Position numbers and translations under genes: made by a program. Shown here in pieces: positions 19,668 through 29,050 of a DNA stretch of 44,482 nucleotides (its first letter is position 1; each line of letters begins with the position of its first letter). The stretch covers positions 1-44,482 of the forward strand of contig PWKH01000061.1 in the NCBI GenBank assembly GCA_003559765.1, in the 5' to 3' direction. Source of the DNA: Spirochaetaceae bacterium. Lineage in GTDB: Bacteria > Spirochaetota > Spirochaetia > PWKH01. The notes beneath the pieces are model-generated. The model saw only the letters and a list, made by a program, of their open reading frames with translations. It was not told the origin of the DNA and did no database searches.

Positions 19668-20447
19668 TTAAGCAAATACAAGTCCGTCTATTTTTCCCTC
19701 AACTGGTATGAGGATGTAATCCCGGTCAATGGTGATATCCACGATACCATCAGTCAACCGGCCTTGAAGGATGCAGTGAACTCCGTATACCCCCGGTGGC
19801 GGCAGAGGCTGCGGAACATGCTCCTTCGGTATATAGATGGCTTCATCTCTTCGATATTGAGGTATATTGGCCATATCGAGAGAATAGGCTCTGTTCATGA
19901 GTTTTTCTACAACGTCCAACTCACCTTGCAGTACAGCCCTTCGTATATGTGAAGAACTGACTACGTATTTCCCATCATACAATAAAGAAGGAATAATTTC
20001 TACGTCGACAGAGCGGGAACTGAGAAATTCTCTCACCGAAGCAGAGGAGAAACTGCCTCCTTTCCCGCAGTGAAAGTTTTCACCGACGACTACATGGCGC
20101 AGATCGCAGCTTTCTTTCAGCATCAACAGAAATTCCTCACCGGTATACTGGCTGAATTCGGCACTGAAATCGATGACAATCACATAATCAATGCAGTATT
20201 CAGAAAGAATTTTCAGCTTCTGCCCTGTGGTGGTGATGTCCCCGGGAAACCGGTCGCCGTAGAGTATGGATTTCGGGTTTTTTCTGAAGGTGACGATAGC
20301 CGATGCGGTGTCAGGAAAGCTGCAGATCTTAGTGATCAGCAGCTGATGTCCGGTATGAACACCATCGAACACCCCGATGGAACAGGATACGGGGATGTCC
20401 CGGAGGATGCCGCTGTCATGGAACTGTTCGAAGGGTATGATCTTCAT
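19668..20447 (-). CDS. ribF: RibF-like FAD synthetase with truncated riboflavin kinase region
   Basis: CSIGVFDGVHTGHQLL, VVVGENFHCGKGG, VSSSHIRRAVLQGE motifs; operon position truB-ribF-rpsO. C-terminal part short, with only GVYGV recognizable. Confidence 0.85.
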   Translation of the reverse strand: MKIIPFEQFHDSGILRDIPVSCSIGVFDGVHTGHQLLITKICSFPDTASAIVTFRKNPKSILYGDRFPGDITTTGQKLKILSEYCIDYVIVIDFSAEFSQYTGEEFLLMLKESCDLRHVVVGENFHCGKGGSFSSASVREFLSSRSVDVEIIPSLLYDGKYVVSSSHIRRAVLQGELDVVEKLMNRAYSLDMANIPQYRRDEAIYIPKEHVPQPLPPPGVYGVHCILQGRLTDGIVDITIDRDYILIPVEGKIDGLVFA

Positions 20448-21337
20448 AGGCCGGACTCCGTCGGGATATACACAGTATCAAGCCGGCTGCCATCGCGATG
20501 ATACCATCCGGCCGGCTGATCAGTTCCGTCAGTAACCAGGAGAAACCCGGAATCACTGCCGCTTTTTCTGCAGTACGTCAGCCACTGCTCGGAGGGCTTC
20601 ACTCCGTTTTTCACCTTGTGCTCATACTCCGGATACACCTGGGCAATATCCAGGGGAAAGGCCCTGCTGACCGCTTCGGCAGGGGAAATCAGATGGACCG
20701 GCAGGTCGATCTCAGGAGCACGCACTCCGTGATCAATATGAAAGGGTCCGACTGAATTTCTGGTAAGCCGGCTGACATAGCCCCGGGTTCCCGAAGCCAT
20801 GGCAATATCCCGGGCCAGAGAGCGGATATAGGTGCCCTTTGAGCAGGTAATTCGGAATTCCGCCTCAGGGGGCTGCCAGTCAAGCAGCTCCAGCGAGCGG
20901 ATCTGCACCCTCCGCTGAGGCATATCTACCTGCTTCCCCGATCGCGCCAGCCGGTAAGCCCGCTTTCCGTTGATGTGCACTGCCGAATACTCCGGCGGAG
21001 TCTGGGTTATTTCCCCGAGGAACTGATCCAGTACGCAAGTTACCTGCTGACGAAGGGGCATCTCCCCGCGATGGATCACCTCACCTTCCGGATCAAGGGT
21101 GTCAGTCTCTTCCCCGAAGAAGAAACGGGCATAATATTCCTTTTCCAGGGAGACGAAATACTGGGTGAATTTCGTCATATAGCCGACAAGCACGATCAGC
21201 ATACCCTCGGCAAATTTATCCAGGGTACCGGCATGTCCGATTTTTTTGAGTCTGGTATGTCTCTTCAGATAGCGAAGCTCGTCAAAGGAGGTGAATCCGG
21301 ATCGCTTGTTCAGCAGTAATATCCCATGGCTGCTCAT
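20444..21337 (-). CDS. truB: tRNA pseudouridine(55) synthase
   Basis: GILLLNKRSGFTSFD, IGHAGTLDKFAEGMLIVLVG, CSKGTYIRSLARDIA motifs. Confidence 0.95.
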   Translation of the reverse strand: MSSHGILLLNKRSGFTSFDELRYLKRHTRLKKIGHAGTLDKFAEGMLIVLVGYMTKFTQYFVSLEKEYYARFFFGEETDTLDPEGEVIHRGEMPLRQQVTCVLDQFLGEITQTPPEYSAVHINGKRAYRLARSGKQVDMPQRRVQIRSLELLDWQPPEAEFRITCSKGTYIRSLARDIAMASGTRGYVSRLTRNSVGPFHIDHGVRAPEIDLPVHLISPAEAVSRAFPLDIAQVYPEYEHKVKNGVKPSEQWLTYCRKSGSDSGFLLVTDGTDQPAGWYHRDGSRLDTVYIPTESGL

Positions 21338-21687
21338 GAGTCCTTACGCAGTCCCTCAATCAGTGCATTTACTTCCATACCCTTATGGATGGAGGTGTCA
21401 ACCACAAACAGCAGCTTCGGAGTATTCCTGGTCTTCAGGGCTTTGCCGATTCTTCCCTGGATAAACCCGGATGCATGGTTCAGTCCGTCAACCGACTCCT
21501 GAAGCACGGACACATCTTCAAAGGTGGATACAAACACCTTGGCAAAAGTATTGTCGCTGGCTACCTCAACGCGGTTGAGCTGCACAAACTTGCTTACCCG
21601 GGGATCCTTTATCTCCTCTTTGAGAATCATTGAAGAAATCAGCTCCTGTATGGATGCTGCTATACGGTCATGTCTGAAACCGCTCAT
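21334..21687 (-). CDS. rbfA: Ribosome-binding factor A
   Basis: Small basic ORF RHDRIAASIQELISSMILKEEIKDPRVSKFVQLNRVEVASDNTFAKVFVS; between infB and truB. Confidence 0.9.
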   Translation of the reverse strand: MSGFRHDRIAASIQELISSMILKEEIKDPRVSKFVQLNRVEVASDNTFAKVFVSTFEDVSVLQESVDGLNHASGFIQGRIGKALKTRNTPKLLFVVDTSIHKGMEVNALIEGLRKDS

Positions 21688-24140
21688 AATTTCTTTTTCA
21701 CCTCAACTGTTTCATAAACTTCCAGAATATCGCCTTTCTCAAAGTTCTGAAACTTATCTACGCTGAGACCGCATTCATATCCGGCATCAACGCTCCGGGC
21801 GTCATCCTTGAACCGCTTCAGGGAGGTAATCTTGCCGGTATGAATCACCGTACTGTCCCGGAGCACATGGACCATGCTGTTGCGCTTCACCTTGCCTTCA
21901 AGGACATAGCATCCGGCGATAACACCAATCTTGGGAACCTTGAACATGTCCCGTACTTCGACCTTGCCGATGACCTCTTCCTTCATGTCCGGTGAAAGCA
22001 TGCCTTCCATGGCGGTTCTGATATCATCCACTGCATCGTAGATAATGTTGTACTTGCGTACATCAATTTTTTCTTTATCTGCTAAGAGCTGCGCCTTCGG
22101 TGTCGGACGCACGTTGAATCCGATAACAATCGCTTCGGAAGCGACCGCCAGGTTGATGTCGTTTTCTACAATTGCACCCGCAGAAGCATGGATGACAACG
22201 AGGCGGATATCTCCAGTGGAAAGCTTCTCAAGGGCTGTCTGAAGCGCTTCTACCGAGCCGTGGACGTCTCCCTTGATGATGACTTTTAATTCCTGAATTT
22301 CTCCGTCCTGGATGGAATCAAAGAGATTGTCCAACGTCACCTTCTTCATGCTGGTAGATTCACCCTGCCGTTCAAGCTCCTGCCGCTTGGATGCAACAGT
22401 TCTCGACTGCTTCTCATTTGCCGTAACCTGGAAAGGAGATCCGGAACTGGGGATGCCGCCGAACCCAAGTATCTCAACCGGGGTTGAGGGGGTCGCAACG
22501 TCGATCTTAGCCCCGTGGCTGTCAAAAAGCGCTCGGACCTTTCCGCTGTAAATACCAGCTACAAAAGGATCTCCGACCCGCAGGGTTCCGCGCTGTATGA
22601 TTACCGTGGATACTATTCCCCTTCCATGCTCAACCTTCGATTCAATTACCCGGCCTTCAGCCCGGCAGTCGTATTCAGCATCAAGTTCAAGCATTTCCGA
22701 CTGCAGCAGGATCGTCTCAAAGAGCTCATCAATTCCCTGCAGCTTCAGTGCTGATATTTCGCAGTACAGGGTACTGCCGCCCCAAGCCTCGGGAATCAGA
22801 TCATATTCTGAGAGCTGCTGTTTGACCCGGTCGGGGTTGGATTCAGGAAGATCAATCTTGTTGATGGCGACAATAATGGGCACCTTCGCCGCTTTCGCAT
22901 GATTAATCGCCTCAATTGTCTGGGGCATAACCCCGTCATTTGCAGCGACTACCAGTATGACAATATCAGTCACCTGGGCACCACGGGAGCGCATCATCGT
23001 AAAAGCGGAGTGACCCGGCGTATCGAGGAAACACACCGTCCCTTCGGGACGATTCACCGTATATGCACCGATATGCTGGGTGATTCCTCCGAATTCATCC
23101 CCTGCCACATCTGCGGAGCGGATTGCATCGAGAAGCTTTGTCTTTCCGTGGTCGACATGCCCCATCACCGTAACAATAGGGGGCCGGTTCTTCGTATCGC
23201 GGGACTCATCATAGTCCTTTTCAATTACCGTCTCATCATAAAGAGAAACAATATTAACCGTGCAGTTATACTCAGAGGCAATCAGCTGAGCAGTATCGGA
23301 ATCAAGCTGCTGATTAATGGTCACCATCATCCCCATGCCCATCAGTTTCGAGATCAGCTCGTTGGCCTTCAGATTCATCTTGCGGGCAAGTTCACTGACG
23401 GTGATTACCTCCATGATGTCTATCTTTTTCGGCACCGGATTTACTTTCTGGCTCTGCTTTTTCTTCAGATGGAAATTTCGCTCAGGAGCCTGCTCCTTCT
23501 TCCGGTAGTCAATCTTCTTCTTCTGTTTGAAGGTCTTCTTACTGTGTTTCTTTGCTCCCTCTTTCTGTTCATCAGCGGCGGGAGCCGGTGCAGCACCAGG
23601 TTTTGGGGCGGGACCTTTCTGAAAGGGTCCCTTCCGTCTGTCATCGGCAGGAGGTATGGGTCCTCTCCTGCGGGGAGGCTGCTGGGGCCGGTCGTCACGA
23701 TGGGCCCTCCGCGGCTGCTGGGGCCGGTCCCGTTTTTCCGCCTCCCCTCCGGCTGGTCTCCTGGGAGCGCGGGAAATATAAGCCTGGCGGGGCTTCTGCT
23801 TCTTCACCTCCGCAGCAGGCGCCGTCTTCTGCTGTTCCGGCTGCTGTGGTTGCTTGGCCTGTTCCGGCTGTTTCTGCTGTTCAGGCTGTACGGCCTGTTC
23901 AGGTTTCTTCTGAGGTTCCTGAGGCTGAGCCGATTCAGGCTGTCCGGCGGCAGGCTGCTGATCAGCAGTCTCATCCGGCGTTTCCTTCGGCGGTGTTTTT
24001 TTTACTAACCGCTTTTTCTTGACTACTACCACCTTCTTCTTCTCAGGAGGACGATCGGACTGAGGCTGAGGACTCTTACTGGTATCAGTTCGTTTGTGTT
24101 TGATTAGTGTAGCCTTCGGTTTGTTGTTTTCTTCTGCCAT
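21684..24140 (-). CDS. infB: Translation initiation factor IF-2
   Basis: [73 protein letters not shown]; basic, Pro/Gln-rich N-terminus. Confidence 0.98.
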   Translation of the reverse strand: MAEENNKPKATLIKHKRTDTSKSPQPQSDRPPEKKKVVVVKKKRLVKKTPPKETPDETADQQPAAGQPESAQPQEPQKKPEQAVQPEQQKQPEQAKQPQQPEQQKTAPAAEVKKQKPRQAYISRAPRRPAGGEAEKRDRPQQPRRAHRDDRPQQPPRRRGPIPPADDRRKGPFQKGPAPKPGAAPAPAADEQKEGAKKHSKKTFKQKKKIDYRKKEQAPERNFHLKKKQSQKVNPVPKKIDIMEVITVSELARKMNLKANELISKLMGMGMMVTINQQLDSDTAQLIASEYNCTVNIVSLYDETVIEKDYDESRDTKNRPPIVTVMGHVDHGKTKLLDAIRSADVAGDEFGGITQHIGAYTVNRPEGTVCFLDTPGHSAFTMMRSRGAQVTDIVILVVAANDGVMPQTIEAINHAKAAKVPIIVAINKIDLPESNPDRVKQQLSEYDLIPEAWGGSTLYCEISALKLQGIDELFETILLQSEMLELDAEYDCRAEGRVIESKVEHGRGIVSTVIIQRGTLRVGDPFVAGIYSGKVRALFDSHGAKIDVATPSTPVEILGFGGIPSSGSPFQVTANEKQSRTVASKRQELERQGESTSMKKVTLDNLFDSIQDGEIQELKVIIKGDVHGSVEALQTALEKLSTGDIRLVVIHASAGAIVENDINLAVASEAIVIGFNVRPTPKAQLLADKEKIDVRKYNIIYDAVDDIRTAMEGMLSPDMKEEVIGKVEVRDMFKVPKIGVIAGCYVLEGKVKRNSMVHVLRDSTVIHTGKITSLKRFKDDARSVDAGYECGLSVDKFQNFEKGDILEVYETVEVKKKL

Positions 24141-24159
24141 AGAATTCTATTATCCTTTC

Positions 24160-25686
24160 TTATTCCTCTTCCTCTTCTTCCTCATATTCGAAGCTGAGTC
24201 CGACGCCGCAGCTGGGACAGGATTCCATATCCAGGGTTATTTCACTTCCGCATTCCGGACATTCGTAGGTTTCAGACTCTTCCCCCTCATCTTCCTGCTC
24301 GAACTCTGCTTCCGTACCTTCCTGTTCTGCATCCTCTTCCTCGGTACGTACTTCATCCTGCTCATCAGTATTGTCGTTTTCTTCAACAATATCAACATAC
24401 TCGTTCACGATATTGTTTAATTCCTCAAGCACCTGCCCGTCGATCCCTTCAATAGCAAGCAGCTGCTCGTCATCGGCATTGATATAACTTTCGATGCTCT
24501 CTATGCCGTGTTCACGCAGCAGGTTCACATATTTTTCAGAAATTTCAGGTATATCGCTGATGTTTTCAATTTCCTCGTACTCTTCCTGACCGCCGTCTGA
24601 GGAGAACAGTGATTCAAAGTCCCGCTTGAACTCCTGGGTGATGTCCAGTTCAGCAAACTGCTGATCGGTCTTCACATCGATGTTCCAGTCGGCAAGACGG
24701 TTGGCGAGACGGACATTCAGCCCCTGTTTGCCGATCGCAAGGGAGAGCTGGTTCTCACTGACCACAGCAAGGGCGGAGCGCTTCGTCTCGTCAAGTATGT
24801 AGACCTGCTTGACTTCCGCCGGGGAGAGGGCGTTTTTTATGAATTCCCTCGGATCGATCTCATATTTGAGGATATCGATCTTCTCCCCTTCCATCTCCTT
24901 TACAATAGCTTGAATACGAGTTCCTTTCAACCCGACGCAGGACCCTACCGGATCAACGTCCTCCCGGTTGGAGTACACTGCCATTTTTGTACGATATCCC
25001 GGCTCACGAACAATCTTGTACATTTCGATGGTGCGGTCATACACCTCAGGCACTTCAATTTCAAAGAGCTTTTTGACGAAATCGGTGTGGGTTCTCGACA
25101 GCACAATGTTGACGCCCTTCGGCCCTTTCTCCACGCTGTAGATAAGGGTCTTCAGCCGATCTCCCTGATGGTAGAATTCCCGGGGAGACTGAAACCGCCT
25201 GGGGAGAATTCCTTCGGTCTTTCCGATGTCAATGAAGATATCACCGTTTTTCTCACGCTGGTAGTACCCGATGATCATCTCCCCTTCCTTGCTTTTAAAC
25301 TCGGAATAGAGGGTGTCCTTCTGGATATCCCGCAGGCTCTGGCGTGCCTTCTGCTTCGCACTCTGCACAGCGATCCGGTCAAACTCCTTGGGATCAATTT
25401 CGATGAGAAGCTCATCACCGACTTCGCATTCTTCGTTAAGTTCCAGAGCTTCATCCAGGGGAATCTCAGTCACCGGATCCTCAGGGTCTTCTACGATCAT
25501 TTTCTTCGCAAACAAAGAAACCTCGTCCCCGTCTTCGCTGAACTGGACTACCGCATTTTCTGTAGTTCCGAACTTCCGCTTATACGCAGCGAAGAGAAAC
25601 TCTTCGATGGTCTTTTTTATAAGATCTTCAGATATTCCCCTATCAGCGACTAATGATCTGATCGCTTCATGTAAACCAGCAGCCAT
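24160..25686 (-). CDS. nusA: Transcription termination/antitermination factor NusA with a C-terminal CxxC/CxxC tail
   Basis: S1 + KH1 (DPVGSCVGLKGTRIQAIVKEMEGEKIDILKY) + KH2 (QLSLAIGKQGLNVRLANRLADWNIDVK); HhH-like region; tail YECPECGSEITLDMESCPSCG. Confidence 0.96.
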   Translation of the reverse strand: MAAGLHEAIRSLVADRGISEDLIKKTIEEFLFAAYKRKFGTTENAVVQFSEDGDEVSLFAKKMIVEDPEDPVTEIPLDEALELNEECEVGDELLIEIDPKEFDRIAVQSAKQKARQSLRDIQKDTLYSEFKSKEGEMIIGYYQREKNGDIFIDIGKTEGILPRRFQSPREFYHQGDRLKTLIYSVEKGPKGVNIVLSRTHTDFVKKLFEIEVPEVYDRTIEMYKIVREPGYRTKMAVYSNREDVDPVGSCVGLKGTRIQAIVKEMEGEKIDILKYEIDPREFIKNALSPAEVKQVYILDETKRSALAVVSENQLSLAIGKQGLNVRLANRLADWNIDVKTDQQFAELDITQEFKRDFESLFSSDGGQEEYEEIENISDIPEISEKYVNLLREHGIESIESYINADDEQLLAIEGIDGQVLEELNNIVNEYVDIVEENDNTDEQDEVRTEEEDAEQEGTEAEFEQEDEGEESETYECPECGSEITLDMESCPSCGVGLSFEYEEEEEEE

Positions 25687-25689
25687 GTA

Positions 25690-26160
25690 CTATTTCTCCT
25701 TCAAACTACCCGCTAACTTTGCTTTTCTAATTGATTCCACGGCATATGACACCGTTTTGTTCTCCGTATCGAGGGTGACCTGGGCCCCGTCAAAGTCTCG
25801 GAGCACCCCTTCTGTCCACTGCTCATCTATCAGGATACGAATCTGCTCTTCCTGAAAGACAGTAAATTCATGAACATCCTTGAAACTACGGCTCAGTCCC
25901 GGGGAGGATACCTCCAGGTGGATATCCCGGGTGTCGAATAACACGGTCAGCCTCGGCTGAACCAGTCGGGACACTGCAGCGCAGTCATCAAGGGAGGTGT
26001 TACCTCGGGGATTGCGGATGACCACCTGCACATGCCGATCCCGTTTAACCACTGCATCCTGCACGTCAACTACAGTATACCCCAATGACTGCACCAGCGG
26101 AAAGAGTTCCTGATATAATTCCTTCGTCTGAATCTTATTCTGCAGCATATTTTCTTTCAT
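25690..26160 (-). CDS. rimP: Ribosome maturation factor RimP (start at 26160 or 26148; the ORF to 26268 overlaps the promoter)
   Basis: LVQSLGYTVVDVQ, DDCAAVSRLVQPRL, HLEVSSPGLSRSFK motifs; directly upstream of nusA. Confidence 0.92.
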   Translation of the reverse strand: MKENMLQNKIQTKELYQELFPLVQSLGYTVVDVQDAVVKRDRHVQVVIRNPRGNTSLDDCAAVSRLVQPRLTVLFDTRDIHLEVSSPGLSRSFKDVHEFTVFQEEQIRILIDEQWTEGVLRDFDGAQVTLDTENKTVSYAVESIRKAKLAGSLKEK

Positions 26161-26186
26161 CCCTTCCAGCAGAGCCGATGCGGCAC

Positions 26187-26214
26187 AAAAAAAGGATCGA
26201 ACCAATTCGACCCC
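26187..26214 (-). terminator. Intrinsic-terminator-like hairpin in the rimP-nusA-infB leader
   Basis: Minus-strand RNA GGGUCGAA-UUGG-UUCGAUCC followed by U7; 8-bp stem (one G-U), 4-nt loop, U tract at 26193-26187. Confidence 0.7.
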
Positions 26215-26247
26215 TTTTCTCTCGCAGGAAAAAAAAGTTGTACTCAC

Positions 26248-26276
26248 TGTATAGCAAGTTATTGACATTGCGTCAA
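26248..26276 (-). promoter_or_regulatory. Sigma70-type promoter for rimP-nusA-infB operon
   Basis: Minus strand TTGACG - 17 nt - TATACA (26276-26271 and 26253-26248). Confidence 0.75.
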
Positions 26277-26400
26277 TCCTTAAACACGACGGACATTACG
26301 GTATTGAGAAGCAATATCCCCGGAGGAGCTGTTCCCGCTCAATAATGACCCGGCAGCCCCGCGGCCGGCATAAACGCAGAACAACGGTTTATTCGGGTTA

Positions 26401-28992
26401 TCACGGCTTCTGCCTGTTTTTCAGCAGTCTGTGCTGTATGTTTGAAAGAAACACCAGAGCCTCCATGGGAGTTGCATGATTGACCTCGAAGGCTGCAATT
26501 TCCTCCAGCACTTCCCGGGTTTCCGTATCAAGATCGGACTGCTGAGGCTGAACCTCCTCGCTGATATCGAACAGCTCCAGCTGGGAGGAGCCCTCCCGGG
26601 TGCGGGAGAGCTCAAGCTTCTCAAGCTGTTTCTCCGCCCTTCGAATCACCGACTGGGGAAGCCCGGCAAGTTTTGCCACATGAATACCGTATGAAGACTG
26701 CATGCTCCCCGGCTTTACCCGGTTGAGAAACTTTATCTCATCTCCCTGCTCATGGACGTCAAGAAACAGCTTCTGAATCATCGGGGAATCAAGGGATGTC
26801 AATTCATGGAAATGGGTGGCAAAGAGGGTTTTGCTGCCGATATGCACCACGTAATGGAGCACTGCACTGGCTATGGAGATGCCGTCGGCAGTGCTGGTGC
26901 CCCGGCCGACTTCGTCCATGATAATCAGGCTTTCTGAGGTAGCATTCCTGAGAATGTAGGCGGTCTCATTCATCTCGACGAGAAAGGTGCTCTCACCCCT
27001 GGCCAGGTTGTCCGAAGCTCCGACCCGGCAGAAGATTTTATCAACTTCCCCGATCAGCGCAGCCTCTGTCGGCACAAAACTTCCCATATAGGCCATCACG
27101 ATAATCAGGGCGTTCTGCCTGAGAAATGTTGACTTCCCCGCCATATTCGGACCGGTAATCAGGGCAAACCGGTGGTAATCCCGGGGAACAGTCAAGTCAT
27201 TCGGGACGAAGTCCCCCGGAGGGAGACTCTTTTCAACGACAGGATGACGTCCTCTGACAATCTCCAGTTTGTTCTCCCCGCAGAACTTCGGGCGGACATA
27301 CCCGAGGGAGACTGCGGCATGGGCAAGGGACTGGTAGCAGTCAGCAGTGGCGCAGACCTGACCCGCCTCCAGGATCTCGCCTGAGGCTTCCTGAATCCGA
27401 CTGATAATCTCCTGATACACCCGTTTTTCCAGATCCACATACCCTTCCCTGGCCTCCCTGAGGCGGGATTCCAGGTCCAGCAGGTACTCGCTGGTAAAGC
27501 GCTCCGAGTTTACCAATGTCTGCTTTCTGATGAATTTCCCGTCGATCTGCGGGCTTGCGGTCTTGGAAACCTCGATGAAATATCCCAGGATTTTGTTGTA
27601 CTTAATCCGCAGCTTCTGGATACCCGTCTCATCCCGCAGCTGCTGCTGATACCTGCTGATATACTCCACACTGTGGTCAAGATAATCCCGCATGGAATCC
27701 AGCTCTTCATGATACCCCGGCTTGATCAGATACTGCTGGTGGGATGCCGGCTCAAAATGAATGCTCGCTTCGATCAGCTCAGCAGCTGACCGTACTGCAG
27801 TGCATATTCTCTCCTCCATGTTCACCTTCAGCCTGCCTGCCGCCGCCTCATTGACCGCAAGAGACCGCTCCAGGGACTGACGCAGGGAATACAGATCCTT
27901 CGGCTGAGCACGGCCGATCATGATGCGGGTGGTGATCCGCGGGATGTCGAGCATCCCCTTGAGCAGTCCCCGAAGTTTCTGCAGCAGGTCCGGTGAATGG
28001 TACAGAACATCCACCGCATCAAGCCGCTCAGTGCGCTGATCCGCATCCATCAGCGGGCGGATGATCCAGTCCCGGAGCATTCTGGAACCGCTGGCGGTGA
28101 CGGTATGCTTCAGGACTGCATACAGAGTGTCCTTTTCGCTTCCGTCCTGGAGATTCTTCAGCAGCTCAAGGTTCCGCTGGGTGGACTCGTCCATCAGCAG
28201 ATAGTCCCGCCGCTGATGGGGTCTGATTGACCGGATATGCTGCAGATTGAGCTTTGCATTGTCCCGCAGATAGGTGATCAGGGTACCCACCGCATACATT
28301 CCGGGTTCGTCCTCTCCGATACCGAATGCCTGGAGGGAACTGACTCCGAAGAGCTCCCTGCAGGCCTGGTAGGAGGCTTCAATATCGAAACTCCAGTCGG
28401 GAAAGGTGGTAACCATTGCAGAAGAGGAGGCAAGCACCCGCTTTACCTCCGGCCGATCATGATAGAGCGACTCCTGAAACAAAGCCTCCGACGGATCCAG
28501 TTCGAATAACAGCTTCCGGATCTGATGCAGGGGATCATCAAAGGGCTGGGAGGCGACGGAGAACTCACCGGTGGACACATCAATCCATGCTGCAGTCAGC
28601 AGTCCGCCGAACACGCCGCAGGAGATAATGTAGTTGTTTTTCCCCGAAGCCAGCAGATCGTCATCAATCACTGTTCCCGGAGAAATCACCTGCACCACTT
28701 CCCGTTTTGCAATCCCCTTCTCGGGCATTTCAGTCTGTTCGCAGATGGCAATCCGCTTCCCTGCATCAAGGAGCTTCTTCACATAGCTCTTGGTCGCATG
28801 ATAGGGAATACCGCACATCGGAATGCCGTTTCTCGCCGTCAGAGTTACATTGAGGATATTGGAGGCGGTCTGGGCGTCCTGATCAAACATCTCGTAGAAG
28901 TCGCCGAGACGGAAAAAGAGTATCTCCTCCGGATACTCCCGTTTGATCGAGTAGTACTGACGCATCATCGGGGTCGCATTGTCTTCAGCCAT
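26401..28992 (-). CDS. mutS: DNA mismatch repair protein MutS
   Basis: TPMMRQYYSIKREYPEEILFFRLGDFYEMF, TGPNMAGKSTFLRQNALI, DEVGRGTSTADGISIA, ATHFHELT. Confidence 0.98.
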   Translation of the reverse strand: MAEDNATPMMRQYYSIKREYPEEILFFRLGDFYEMFDQDAQTASNILNVTLTARNGIPMCGIPYHATKSYVKKLLDAGKRIAICEQTEMPEKGIAKREVVQVISPGTVIDDDLLASGKNNYIISCGVFGGLLTAAWIDVSTGEFSVASQPFDDPLHQIRKLLFELDPSEALFQESLYHDRPEVKRVLASSSAMVTTFPDWSFDIEASYQACRELFGVSSLQAFGIGEDEPGMYAVGTLITYLRDNAKLNLQHIRSIRPHQRRDYLLMDESTQRNLELLKNLQDGSEKDTLYAVLKHTVTASGSRMLRDWIIRPLMDADQRTERLDAVDVLYHSPDLLQKLRGLLKGMLDIPRITTRIMIGRAQPKDLYSLRQSLERSLAVNEAAAGRLKVNMEERICTAVRSAAELIEASIHFEPASHQQYLIKPGYHEELDSMRDYLDHSVEYISRYQQQLRDETGIQKLRIKYNKILGYFIEVSKTASPQIDGKFIRKQTLVNSERFTSEYLLDLESRLREAREGYVDLEKRVYQEIISRIQEASGEILEAGQVCATADCYQSLAHAAVSLGYVRPKFCGENKLEIVRGRHPVVEKSLPPGDFVPNDLTVPRDYHRFALITGPNMAGKSTFLRQNALIIVMAYMGSFVPTEAALIGEVDKIFCRVGASDNLARGESTFLVEMNETAYILRNATSESLIIMDEVGRGTSTADGISIASAVLHYVVHIGSKTLFATHFHELTSLDSPMIQKLFLDVHEQGDEIKFLNRVKPGSMQSSYGIHVAKLAGLPQSVIRRAEKQLEKLELSRTREGSSQLELFDISEEVQPQQSDLDTETREVLEEIAAFEVNHATPMEALVFLSNIQHRLLKNRQKP

Positions 28993-29007
28993 AGATCATT
29001 ATCCTCA

Positions 29008-29032
29008 GGGAGGGGAGATCATCTCCCCTCCC
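29008..29032 (-). other. GC-rich inverted repeat in the bamA-mutS intergenic gap
   Basis: GGGAGGGGAGA-TCA-TCTCCCCTCCC: 11-bp perfect arms, 3-nt loop, no U tract. Confidence 0.85.
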
Positions 29033-29050
29033 TTCAGGTCAGCATACACC

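Noticed and set aside
22899-24008. 369-aa plus-strand ORF antisense to infB
   Set aside because: Its Leu/Arg/Phe-rich low-complexity end is the mirror of the infB Pro/Gln/Lys repeats; no start signals or domain.
25690-26268. Extended N-terminus of the rimP ORF (MSITCYTVSTTFF...)
   Set aside because: It overlaps the -10/-35 boxes and terminator hairpin, so it is unlikely to be translated from that promoter; RimP homology starts after 26148.
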